Source: Cyanobacteria bacterium UBA2566 (GTDB lineage: Bacteria; Cyanobacteriota; Cyanobacteriia; Cyanobacteriales; Desertifilaceae). From it: a stretch of DNA of 64,000 bases. The position numbers and the translations under genes were made by a program. Below the pieces are notes generated by a model. The model made no database searches, was not told the origin of the DNA, and worked only from the letters and a program-made list of their open reading frames with translations. Below are positions 26,746-34,220 of the stretch, piece after piece. Location: NCBI GenBank assembly GCA_002340255.1, contig DDLS01000137.1:62001-126000 (forward strand). Reading direction: 5' to 3'. Position 1 is the stretch's first letter; every line of letters begins with the position of its first letter.

Positions 26746-28008
26746 CTATCCCTCTAACCCCCGACCTAATGTTTCTTCTAGCATTGCTAGATCGGGAACT
26801 TCCTCGGGTGCATAATATCCAGCCGCCCGCTTGGCCGTAATCTCAACTTGTGCATCTTTGGGAATTAACTCAGGAGGAATAGGAACGCGCTCAATGACTT
26901 CAATTCCTGAATTGGTAATCGCATCATATTTCATGTTACTCATGGACACCAACCGGTCAATGCGGGTTAAGCCTAACCAATGCAAGACATCGGGCATAAA
27001 TTCCTGAAAGCGCATATCTTGAACTCCCGCTACACATTCGGTGCGCTCAAAATAGGCTGTTGCTCGATCGCCTCCTTCCTGACGTTTGCGAGCATTATAA
27101 ACTAGAAACTTAGTGACTTCACCTAGGGCACGACCTTCCTTCCGAAAATAGACAATTACCCCTAAGCCCCCTTCTTGGGCAGTCCGAATACAGACTTCAA
27201 TCCCATGGGCAAGATAGGGACGACAGGTACAAATATCGGAGCCAAATACATCAGAACCATTGCACTCATCATGGACGCGAACAGCGGTGGGGCGATCTCG
27301 ATCCGAAATTGCCCTTAAATCGCCAATCAAATACACCGTTGATCCACCGATAGGGGGTAAGTATAACACCAAATCCGGCCGCGTCACCAACTCCGGAAAC
27401 ATGCCCCCCGTCTGTTCAAACAGAGCATGACGCAAATCCATTTCCTCTACCCCAATGCGTTTGGCGATTCCCGGTAAATACCACACTGGTTCGATCGCCG
27501 CTTTGACAACGACTAAATCTCCACCTTCTTTCAGGATCTTGCCATCAACTTGCAAGCGCCCCTTACTAACGGCTTCCTGAAGTTCGGGCATATTGATATG
27601 GGCTTGGGTAATGGCGATTGTTGGCCGAATATCGATTCCTTGTTCGTAGAATTGCGTATAAATGTCACCCACACGAGCGCCAAAGGGGTCTAGAGAAACA
27701 ATTTTATCCGGATCGGTCCAACTGGGATGGGGACCAATGTCTGCCACGGGTGCCGTATTGGTTAGATCCGCTCGATGTTCTGGATTCAGCGCTTGACGAG
27801 CAACCGCTAGGGCACGATAAATGGCATAGGAACCGGAATGGGTTCCTATCACATTTCGGTGAGCAGGATTGGTTAATGTAGCAATTACTGGTCCTCTGGC
27901 AATCGGATCGGAATTGCCCCAATCAATGGCGATCGGTTTTGCCCCACTGCTGCGAGGATGGGATGTGAGGACAATAGGTTTAGATTTACGACGGGTTGAA
28001 TCAGCCAT
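26746..28008 (-). CDS. GTP cyclohydrolase II family protein (URC1/RibA-like)
   Basis: About 420 residues from the ATG at 28008 (MADSTRRKSKP); the frame opens 17 codons earlier. The C-terminal half is a RibA domain. The three zinc cysteines are kept (HDECNGSDVFGSDICTCRPY), as are the arginine/GTP motif FRKEGRALG and the closing SGIEVIERVPIP. The long N-terminal region (about 1-190) is that of the GTP_CH_N domain found in fungal URC1-type proteins and bacterial relatives, not the DHBP synthase domain of RibBA. It should open the GTP imidazole ring or act on a related substrate. Whether it serves riboflavin synthesis or a pyrimidine-type pathway cannot be told here. Confidence 0.88.
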   Translation of the reverse strand: MADSTRRKSKPIVLTSHPRSSGAKPIAIDWGNSDPIARGPVIATLTNPAHRNVIGTHSGSYAIYRALAVARQALNPEHRADLTNTAPVADIGPHPSWTDPDKIVSLDPFGARVGDIYTQFYEQGIDIRPTIAITQAHINMPELQEAVSKGRLQVDGKILKEGGDLVVVKAAIEPVWYLPGIAKRIGVEEMDLRHALFEQTGGMFPELVTRPDLVLYLPPIGGSTVYLIGDLRAISDRDRPTAVRVHDECNGSDVFGSDICTCRPYLAHGIEVCIRTAQEGGLGVIVYFRKEGRALGEVTKFLVYNARKRQEGGDRATAYFERTECVAGVQDMRFQEFMPDVLHWLGLTRIDRLVSMSNMKYDAITNSGIEVIERVPIPPELIPKDAQVEITAKRAAGYYAPEEVPDLAMLEETLGRGLEG

Positions 28009-28096
28009 AGAGAGCAGGGAAGAGTAGACAAAGGTTGAAACTATACCGTATTGTGTCACGATTTTTGAGACTGGGGCAGAAAGTTAGCTATACAAG

Positions 28097-29227
28097 CTAT
28101 TGCCTATACCCTATTCCCTGCTCGCGTAGGGCTTCAATAATTTTCAGATTAGCTTTGGGAAAGGGAAATTGGTCTAATTCTTCTAAGGTAACCCAACGAA
28201 TTTCTTGGCATTCTATCGCTTGAGGCGTACCCGAACCGTAGCGACAATTATAAACATTTAAGGTGACCCGAAAATGGGTATAGGCATGGTCAATGGTAAT
28301 TAGACGATCGCCCACTTCTATCTCGATCGCTAATTCTTCTTGAATTTCCCGTTTAATACATTCTGGAAGCGTTTCGCCCGGTTCGAGCTTGCCACCTGGG
28401 AATTCCCACAAACCCCCAAGTAATCCTTTGTCTAAACGACGGTCAATGAGCAGTTGTCCTCGATCGTTCCAGATGACGGCAACACCGATGTTTTTGTGGG
28501 GCCGAACAGGGGGAGTTTCACGCATGGGCCAATGGGTAGGGGTTCCGGTTTGATGGGCGAGACAATGGGAATTCCAAGGACAGCGATCGCACTTTGGCAC
28601 TTTCGGAGTACAAAGGGTTGCCCCTAAGTCCATCAGAGCTTGATTAAAGTCTCTCGGACGATCCCGATCTACAATAGCATCAGATAATGCCCAAAGCTGT
28701 TTCTGGGATTTCCCTGGGGGCTTCGGTAGCGTTATTAGTCTAGCCAAAATGCGTTTAACATTACCATCTAAAATGGAAATGGGCTGATTAAAGGCAGCGC
28801 TGAGAATGCCGCCAGCCGTTGTCCGGCCAATACCTGGTAGACTTAAAACCGCTTCTAGCTGTTGGGGAAAAATGCCCTGATGCTCTTCCATGACTTGCTG
28901 GGCTGCTCGATATAAATTTCGCGCCCGGCTATAATAACCGAGTCCCTCCCAGAGTTTCAGCACCTGTTGCAGATTAGCTTGAGCTAAGGTTTCTAGGGTG
29001 GGAAAAGCGTGCAACCAGCGATCGTAATAGGGTAAAACCGTCTTCACTTGGGTTTGCTGGAGCATGATCTCAGAAATCCAGATGGGGTAAGGGTCTCGTT
29101 CTTTTCGCCAAGGCAAGACCCGACCCGCATCACCATACCAGCGCAGCAAAGAAGTCCGGAGATCCTCAAGAACAGCCGGTTCAGGCGACTTCCAAGGAGT
29201 TTGTAGTGATTTAGATAATGAAGACAC
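28097..29227 (-). CDS. mutY: A/G-specific adenine glycosylase with MutT-like Nudix domain
   Basis: 376 residues. Excises adenine mispaired with 8-oxoguanine. The catalytic Glu lies in WISEIMLQQTQV, the helix-hairpin-helix is LPGIGRTTAGGI, the catalytic Asp is in LDGNVKRIL, and the [4Fe-4S] cysteines are CTPKVPKCDRCPWNSHC. The C-terminal domain (about 240-370) has a nearly complete Nudix box (FPGGKLEPGETLPECIKREI followed by QEEL), normally degraded in MutY, so it may also hydrolyse 8-oxo-dGTP. The last ten residues (LREQGIGYRQ) are encoded by STRR-like repeat sequence. It lies 88 bp downstream of the GTP cyclohydrolase-like start region, in the same direction. Confidence 0.94.
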   Translation of the reverse strand: MSSLSKSLQTPWKSPEPAVLEDLRTSLLRWYGDAGRVLPWRKERDPYPIWISEIMLQQTQVKTVLPYYDRWLHAFPTLETLAQANLQQVLKLWEGLGYYSRARNLYRAAQQVMEEHQGIFPQQLEAVLSLPGIGRTTAGGILSAAFNQPISILDGNVKRILARLITLPKPPGKSQKQLWALSDAIVDRDRPRDFNQALMDLGATLCTPKVPKCDRCPWNSHCLAHQTGTPTHWPMRETPPVRPHKNIGVAVIWNDRGQLLIDRRLDKGLLGGLWEFPGGKLEPGETLPECIKREIQEELAIEIEVGDRLITIDHAYTHFRVTLNVYNCRYGSGTPQAIECQEIRWVTLEELDQFPFPKANLKIIEALREQGIGYRQ

Positions 29228-29260
29228 CTGAACTTACTGGAAACTTGACTTCAGTAAACT

Positions 29261-29602
29261 TTACTCCATCTCACTTGCGTGGGATTCAGAGGCTGACCAA
29301 GTATTTTCAAACATCATACGCTGTTCGGCATTACGCAAAAAATAGCCACTGATCATGGCAGAGGCTAAGAGGCGACCTAGGTTTTCTCGGTTGGTTGTTA
29401 CGGTAACCCCAAACTGTTCTGATGGGAGATGGCCCAGAAGTCCCATGATGTTGTTTTCCATGACTTGGAAAACTTCCGAAGAGGTAGGTTTAGAGAGTTG
29501 AGCCACGGTTTCCGGACTCAAGGATTGAACATAGTCCCATAATAAGTTATTGTCAGTGTCGCCCTGAAATAATTCAGGATTTTGATTCGACGGGTTATTC
29601 AC
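29261..29602 (-). CDS. DUF760 protein
   Basis: 113 residues. The core (NNLLWDYVQSLSPETVAQLS, FQVMENNIMGLLGHLP, LGRLLASAMISGYFLRNAEQR) matches the DUF760 family found in cyanobacteria and plastids. It is a soluble, helical protein with no signal peptide. Its biochemical role is not established. It sits 33 bp upstream of mutY on the same strand, so the two may share a transcript. Confidence 0.88.
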   Translation of the reverse strand: MNNPSNQNPELFQGDTDNNLLWDYVQSLSPETVAQLSKPTSSEVFQVMENNIMGLLGHLPSEQFGVTVTTNRENLGRLLASAMISGYFLRNAEQRMMFENTWSASESHASEME

Positions 29603-29801
29603 GTTAGACCTCCGTACAGTTCACCGCGACAACTTCTAGCCTTTTAGGTTGGAGCCGCTTTTGCAAATCAGATTGAACAAGAGTCTACTACTGTAGTGTA
29701 TTGTCAATCTCATTTGCCTATAAACTAATGTAACAGTTTCTTGCAAAAGGCGGGGGGCCTCAAGCGAATTGAAGATAATCAATCTGCTCTGTTGACTGGA
29801 A

Positions 29802-30191
29802 TTAGGCAAATTGGGGATTCGTGCGAGTAATGTCAACCGTGACTTGGCCGCTAAAGTCGGGTATGGGAGGAGATTTAATCACGCGTACACCAACTTTTTG
29901 TACGGGAGGGCGTTGGTGGGGTTGGTTTTCCCGGTTTAGAAGTTCATCGGCGATCGCCGTCGCCAATTTCTCGATTAAGTCAAATTTATTGCTACTCACA
30001 ATTCCTTTAACGATCTCAATCGCTTCACAATAATTGAACGTATCATCGAGATCATCACTCGCTCCAGATACCGATAAATCTAACCACAGGGACAGCTCAA
30101 CTGTAAACCATTGTCCCAGTATTTTTTCTTCCGGTAAGTAGCCAATATATCCATAACAGCGAATATTGGAGACGTGAATACAATCCATCAT
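29802..30191 (-). CDS. folB: Dihydroneopterin aldolase
   Basis: 129 residues; converts 7,8-dihydroneopterin to 6-hydroxymethyl-dihydropterin and glycolaldehyde in folate synthesis. Family signatures: IHVSNIRCYGYIGYLPEEK at the N-terminus, FNYCEAIEIVKG in the middle, the catalytic region FDLIEKLATAIADELL, and a final VTVDITR strand. Tandem ATG codons begin the frame, so the first residue is ambiguous by one codon. An unrelated 66-codon ORF overlapping its 3' end (29636-29836) is treated as spurious. Confidence 0.93.
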   Translation of the reverse strand: MMDCIHVSNIRCYGYIGYLPEEKILGQWFTVELSLWLDLSVSGASDDLDDTFNYCEAIEIVKGIVSSNKFDLIEKLATAIADELLNRENQPHQRPPVQKVGVRVIKSPPIPDFSGQVTVDITRTNPQFA

Positions 30192-30354
30192 TAACTTAAG
30201 AGCAGGGATAAAGAGTTTATGCAGTTGATTATCCCATTACCAGGGGACAGCGAGCAACTGGGCATGAGTAAGGCGTAAACTTTTTTCGCCAGTGGTGTAA
30301 CGTTAGAATAGGATATTTCTAGGAATTGAAATGTTTTAGACAGAGGTAAGTACT

Positions 30355-30615
30355 ATGATTGGTGAATACAAGTTGGCGAAAATAATAAGCGAACGAGGTA
30401 ATGCTATATTTTTTGCTCAGGTATTTGTGGAAGTTGAATATTTTGATGGTGAAAATACTGTGATTGATTCAATAATAGAAAAAACAATCAATAGAAGAGC
30501 AGCAGAAGTGAATTCAGAAACTCATAGTGATTGGATTAATGCAGCAATAGAAGGAGCTAGGCCAACTTTACAATACTTAAAACATCAGAGTGTAAGCATC
30601 GAGTCCCAGTGTTGA
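30355..30615 (+). CDS. Small hypothetical protein, possibly EF-G domain IV-like
   Basis: 86 residues. The pattern GNAIFFAQVFVEVEYFDGEN ... INAAIEGARPTLQYL recalls the S5-like fold of elongation factor G domain IV (YAHVWLEVEP ... AVEKGIREAL), but this is only a visual resemblance. No GTPase domain is attached. The last 31 bp overlap the 3' end of the convergent Rieske gene, so its natural C-terminus may have been lost when that gene arrived. AT-rich, unlike the neighbouring folB. Confidence 0.55.
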   Translation: MIGEYKLAKIISERGNAIFFAQVFVEVEYFDGENTVIDSIIEKTINRRAAEVNSETHSDWINAAIEGARPTLQYLKHQSVSIESQC

Positions 30616-31562
30616 TAAAGGTCTTCTGCGTAGAACATAATTTCTTCATTAGGCAGATGAATTTTAGCTTTTTGCCGTGGATATAAACTTTCAAGACATT
30701 TAACGTCTTGTTGCACCACAACCACAATTGAAGCCATATTGAGTAAGGACTCTTGCATGACCGATTTCAGTGCGGGATCGCTGAATTTTGCATAGAGCAA
30801 AATAAATGTTTTGGTTGTCGTCTCTGTTTCCGGATAAAGAATATGACCTTGATAAGTTTGAACATCAGGGGAAACTAAGCAAAAGAACTGTGTTGATGGA
30901 AACACATATTCTAGAAAATTATGCATAATTTCTGGAATAGCTCCTAGGGCAGGATTGGCGGCAATTTCCTCTGGTGTATAATCAGCTTTCTCCACAGTTT
31001 GCGAAACCTTGGCATAGATGCCCTCTTTAGTTACGAATTTCGACTGACAGGATTTAACTTTAAAAAATTCTCGATGGGTGCCATTTTGATGATCGTGATC
31101 GTAGTTAATCATCAGACTACTCAAAAAATCACTTTGAATGCTTCTCTGGGCTGTTACGCCTAGAAATTCGTACTCAGAGGCGACCTGTCGGTGCAACTCA
31201 GGAACAGGGAACCGAGGCTCAAATCCACCGTAAGTCCAGATCAAATCGCCATCAACAATTAACTCTAAGGGGTCAGCCAATGGCGCTTGACTCAACTGAC
31301 CTTCTCGCCACAAGTGACCCGATCCGTCGAATTCTATAGCATGAAATGGACAGGCTATCGTATTGTGCTGCTCACAAATCCAGCCATTGGATAAAGGGGC
31401 TTGCATATGCGGACAAATGTTATTGAGAGCGAATACTTCTCCAGAGGGATTCTGCCAAAGGACATAATCTTGGGCATTCAAGGTGACTTTATATGGGCGA
31501 TTGATACCCAGCATGGACTTGTGCGCGATTAGCCAAGGCGCACCAGGAAGAATTGGTTGCAT
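30585..31562 (-). CDS. Rieske non-haem iron oxygenase
   Basis: 325 residues. The N-terminal Rieske domain has the cluster ligands C50-x-H52 and C71-x2-H74. The catalytic domain has the mononuclear iron motif D-x2-H-x4-H in NYDHDHQNGTH (about 153-163). This is an aromatic-ring-hydroxylating or O-demethylating oxygenase alpha subunit of the single-component type (VanA/Pao-like); the substrate is unknown and no reductase gene is near. Its promoter region carries two adjacent 20-bp dyads (31577-31616) matching one before the tetR-like gene, so repression by that TetR is likely. LysR or AraC control is less likely. Confidence 0.9.
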   Translation of the reverse strand: MQPILPGAPWLIAHKSMLGINRPYKVTLNAQDYVLWQNPSGEVFALNNICPHMQAPLSNGWICEQHNTIACPFHAIEFDGSGHLWREGQLSQAPLADPLELIVDGDLIWTYGGFEPRFPVPELHRQVASEYEFLGVTAQRSIQSDFLSSLMINYDHDHQNGTHREFFKVKSCQSKFVTKEGIYAKVSQTVEKADYTPEEIAANPALGAIPEIMHNFLEYVFPSTQFFCLVSPDVQTYQGHILYPETETTTKTFILLYAKFSDPALKSVMQESLLNMASIVVVVQQDVKCLESLYPRQKAKIHLPNEEIMFYAEDLYQHWDSMLTL

Positions 31563-31576
31563 AATGAAGGAACGTA

Positions 31577-31616
31577 AGTTAAACAGGTGTTTAGTTAGTT
31601 AAACGTCTGTTTAGTT
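31577..31616. promoter_or_regulatory. Two tandem TetR-type operator dyads
   Basis: Two directly adjacent 20-bp sites of form AGTTAAAC-N4-GTTTAGTT (31577-31596 and 31597-31616), differing only in the central four bases (AGGT, GTCT). Each arm pair is a 7-of-8 inverted match. They lie 15-54 bp upstream of the Rieske start codon, where a bound repressor would block transcription. Confidence 0.7.
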
Positions 31617-31643
31617 GTGCTGTCAAGTGCTTCTGAGGGAAAA
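31591..31643. repeat. 53-bp direct repeat, copy A
   Basis: Matches 32422-32474 at about 41 of 53 positions, including a final CTGTCAAGTGCT-x-CTGAGGGAAAA block with a single mismatch. The two copies bracket the attC-like site and the truncated DJ-1 gene. Confidence 0.75.
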
Positions 31644-31843
31644 CATTGAGCGGATGATTATTGACCGAGAAAGCGATCGCGCCCAAGATCAACCTGCAAC
31701 TCTACAACCCTAGCAGATCGCCCACTCTGTTCGCCCAGCGATCGAGAGAGGCTAAATTTTTTACTCGATTGAGACAAGTCATGCGGATAAGATTCAGTTG
31801 AAAAACAGCTTAAATTTACCTAAAATTTTAGTGTATACTAGCA

Positions 31844-31930
31844 GCCTAACACTGCGTTGGTGCAGGATAGAACATAGGTTGTCGGTGAGTATTTAAGGCT
31901 GCCTGCCGCCGCACAACGCTGCCGTTATGA
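31844..31930. other. attC-like recombination site
   Basis: 87-bp imperfect inverted repeat with integron attC layout. The 5' arm is GCCTAAC (31844-31850, fits RYYYAAC), 3-nt spacer, GCGTTGGTGC (31854-31863). The 3' arm is GCACAACGC (31911-31919), 4-nt spacer, GTTATGA (31924-31930). The inner arms pair except for one unpaired G, resembling the extrahelical base that orients attC. The 3' core departs from GTTRRRY at one position. The DJ-1 ATG follows 16 bp later, as a gene follows a cassette junction. No integrase gene is in the window. Confidence 0.5.
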
Positions 31931-31946
31931 GTAAAGAGAGTATCAA

Positions 31947-32429
31947 ATGAATATCGGGATATATATCTATGAAGAAGCAGAAGTATTAGATTTCTCTGAT
32001 CCGTTCGAGGTATTTTCTACGGCTGCTAGGCTTAGTGAGGAAGTCGATCTTTTCAATGTGTTTTTAGTAGCAGAGTCGAATGAGCCAATCAAAGCTAGGG
32101 GTGGTTATATGGTGCTGCCCAACTTTGGCTTCTCAAATCACCCTTCGATTGATGTTCTGATCGTGGTTGGGGGTGTACACATTCGTGAGATGAGGAAGAC
32201 TCACGTTATAGAATGGATATCGCTACAGGCAAATAAAGCATCAATCGTTGCATCAGTGTGTACAGGTGCGTTTTTACTTGCGCAAGCTGGTGTACTCAAA
32301 TCCAACAAGGTGACAACTCATTGGGAAGATACGGATGATCTAAGGCGGTTGTTCCCAAAACTAGAGGTAGTGGAAGGAGTTAGATGGGTTGATGAGGGTA
32401 ACCTGCTAACATCTTTGATGTCCAGTTAG
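31947..32429 (+). pseudogene. Truncated DJ-1/PfpI (isonitrile hydratase-like) gene
   Basis: 160 residues. The DJ-1/PfpI fold starts normally (MNIGIYIYEEAEVLDFSDPFEVFSTA), has the strand VLIVVGG and the nucleophile elbow SVCTGAFLLAQAGVL with the catalytic Cys, then TTHWED and VRWVDEGNLLTS. Relatives continue past that serine with a glycine/alanine helix and 40-60 more residues; here the frame turns into LMSS and a TAG inside direct repeat copy B. The 3' third is therefore missing. A partly active product cannot be excluded. It is preceded by the attC-like site. Confidence 0.75.
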
Positions 32430-32474
32430 TTAAACACTCATTTAGTTAGCCTGTCAAGTGCTGCTGAGGGAAAA
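32422..32474. repeat. 53-bp direct repeat, copy B
   Basis: Second copy of the 31591-31643 repeat, 831 bp away in the same orientation. It supplies the stop codon of the truncated DJ-1 gene and one operator-like dyad. Confidence 0.75.
32428..32447. promoter_or_regulatory. TetR-type operator dyad upstream of tetR
   Basis: AGTTAAAC-ACTC-ATTTAGTT, one base off the two dyads upstream of the Rieske gene outside the central four. It lies 76 bp before the GTG of the TetR gene and would suit autoregulation. Confidence 0.6.
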
Positions 32475-32523
32475 TAAGGTTTAGGCTCGATAGAGTAGTC
32501 TGTTTACGAAAATGCTCTAGATC

Positions 32524-33168
32524 GTGTCCAAGCCATTTGACCCGACTGCCAAGAAAGAGAAACAAAGGCGTAATCCAGAAGTTACAAAAGCTAATATTCT
32601 GGCCGCCGCGATTGAAGAATTTGCACAGTATGGTTTATCTGGCGCAAGGACGGAAGCGATCGCAACTCGCAGTGGAGTAACCAAGGCGATGCTCTGCTAC
32701 TACTTTAAAAACAAAGAAACCTTGTATCAATCCGTCTTGCAGGAGCTGGTTGATGAAATTAACCAGGCTTTTCAATCGATTGATTTAGAGAGATTATCCC
32801 CTGAACAGGCATTAGAAACGGTTGTGCGAAACTATATCGAGTTTGAAGTGAGTCATCGTTGGCATGGAATGCTCTGGTTTCAAGAAGCCATTCAGAATCA
32901 AGGACGCTACGGCGAACAGACGGGTTGGGAAGCCGGGTTTCAATCCATTGTTCAGATCTTGGAGCGAGGAATTGCGGAAGGGCAATTTCGACCGGTCGAT
33001 CCATTTCTAACCGCCATTAATATCTTAGGGGTTTGTTCTTTCTACTTTGATGCCTATGAAAACTTGAAGTATCTCAATACCGAGAAAGCACTCCTCAGTG
33101 CTGAAATGGTTAAACAGCAAACTGAAACGGCGGTTGAATTCATTCTTGCTGGACTAACGACTTCTTGA
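32524..33168 (+). CDS. TetR-family transcriptional regulator
   Basis: 214 residues from a GTG start. The N-terminal HTH (about 20-66) is typical: TKANILAAAIEEFAQYGLSG, ARTEAIATRSGVTKAMLCYY and FKNKETLY. The C-terminal ligand/dimer domain (about 85-205) has the AVRNYIEF-type helix and WHGMLWFQEA. It is probably a ligand-released repressor. Shared dyads upstream of itself and of the Rieske oxygenase, transcribed the other way, suggest it controls that enzyme and its inducer is the oxygenase substrate. It is now separated from the oxygenase by the DJ-1 segment. Confidence 0.92.
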   Translation: MSKPFDPTAKKEKQRRNPEVTKANILAAAIEEFAQYGLSGARTEAIATRSGVTKAMLCYYFKNKETLYQSVLQELVDEINQAFQSIDLERLSPEQALETVVRNYIEFEVSHRWHGMLWFQEAIQNQGRYGEQTGWEAGFQSIVQILERGIAEGQFRPVDPFLTAINILGVCSFYFDAYENLKYLNTEKALLSAEMVKQQTETAVEFILAGLTTS

Positions 33169-33319
33169 CAGGGAGTCAAGAGATGGGGCGATCGCCCCAA
33201 GACCAAGCAGCATAACAAACCCCTACTGCCTGCAAAAACGTCCAAGACAGCGATCGCAACTCATCCATTAGACTGGGAAATATTCCCCGTCAGGGTTATG
33301 AACCAGAGGCTTATCCGAT

Positions 33320-34168
33320 ATGGCGCATCAGATATCCACAACCGAACAGGTCAAATTTTGGCGCGATCCAGTCCTCAACGATCTGGAAATGCTGCACGCC
33401 ACCTACATTACCTATTCCTTCTCGCGCCATGCTCACGAAGGCTTTGGCATTGCCATTGTCGAATCTGGGGCAATGGAGTTTGAATATGAAGGCGAGACCT
33501 ACATTGCTCCACCCGGGAGCGTGGTGGTGACCCAACCGGGGGCGATTCATACAGGGGGGGCAGTCTTGGAAACAGGATGGACTTATCGCACCCTCTTGCC
33601 CGCTGCCGATTGGCTCCAGCAAGCCGCAACTGAATTGGCCGAGCGCCCCAAGGGAATTCCCTATTTTGCCTCACCCCTCATTCACGACAAACACCTCAAT
33701 CGCTTACTTCTCCAACTTCATCGCAGTCTCGAAGCCATGCCATCCCCCTTGGAACGGGAATCCCGCTTTCTGTGGGGCATGGCGCAACTGATTAATGCCC
33801 ATGCGAGCGATCGCTCCTGGGTCAAACCAATCGGTCAAGAACATTCAACCGTTGAACGGGTGCGCGAGTATTTAAATACCAACTACCATGCAAATATTTC
33901 CCTCGAAGAACTGGCTAATCTGGTGGATCTAACTCCATTGCGACTCTTGCGCACCTTCCGCAAACAGGTCGGATTGCCACCCCACACCTATCTCAACCAA
34001 GTGCGAGTTTACCAAGCTAAACGGTTACTCGCAGCAGGCTGGTCAATTATCAATACCGCGTTGGAAACCGGCTTTACCGATCAGAGCCATCTTCACCGCC
34101 ACTTCAAGAAAATAGTGGGACTCACTCCAGGACAGTATGTCCGGGGCTGCAAAAACGTACAAGATTAA
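33320..34168 (+). CDS. AraC-family regulator with cupin sensor domain
   Basis: 282 residues. The N-terminal AraC_binding cupin (about 25-150) includes SRHAHEGFGIAIVESGAMEF and PPGSVVVTQPGAIH. The C-terminal double HTH (about 180-278) includes NISLEELANLVDLTPLRLLR, FRKQVGLPPHTYLNQVR and the signature TGFTDQSHLHRHFKKIVGLTPGQY. It is 53 bp upstream of azlC-azlD in the same direction and very probably activates that exporter in response to an amino acid or related molecule. This AraC-azlCD order is common in bacteria. Confidence 0.92.
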   Translation: MAHQISTTEQVKFWRDPVLNDLEMLHATYITYSFSRHAHEGFGIAIVESGAMEFEYEGETYIAPPGSVVVTQPGAIHTGGAVLETGWTYRTLLPAADWLQQAATELAERPKGIPYFASPLIHDKHLNRLLLQLHRSLEAMPSPLERESRFLWGMAQLINAHASDRSWVKPIGQEHSTVERVREYLNTNYHANISLEELANLVDLTPLRLLRTFRKQVGLPPHTYLNQVRVYQAKRLLAAGWSIINTALETGFTDQSHLHRHFKKIVGLTPGQYVRGCKNVQD

Positions 34169-34220
34169 CCGGAATTAATCCTGATAGGCTAGCCATCATC
34201 AAGTCTACTGGCTATCCTCA

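Larger units (their letters stand above)
31563..31946. other. 384-bp intergenic region between the Rieske and DJ-1 genes
   Basis: It contains, in order, tandem operator-like dyads (31577-31616), direct repeat copy A (31591-31643), a HIP1-containing spacer, and an attC-like inverted repeat (31844-31930) ending 16 bp before the DJ-1 ATG. Each is listed separately. Confidence 0.7.

Noticed and set aside
29636..29836. 66-codon minus-strand ORF between DUF760 and folB
   Set aside because: It overlaps the 3' end of folB in another frame, has no recognisable domain and an Arg/Leu/Ser-rich composition typical of chance frames.
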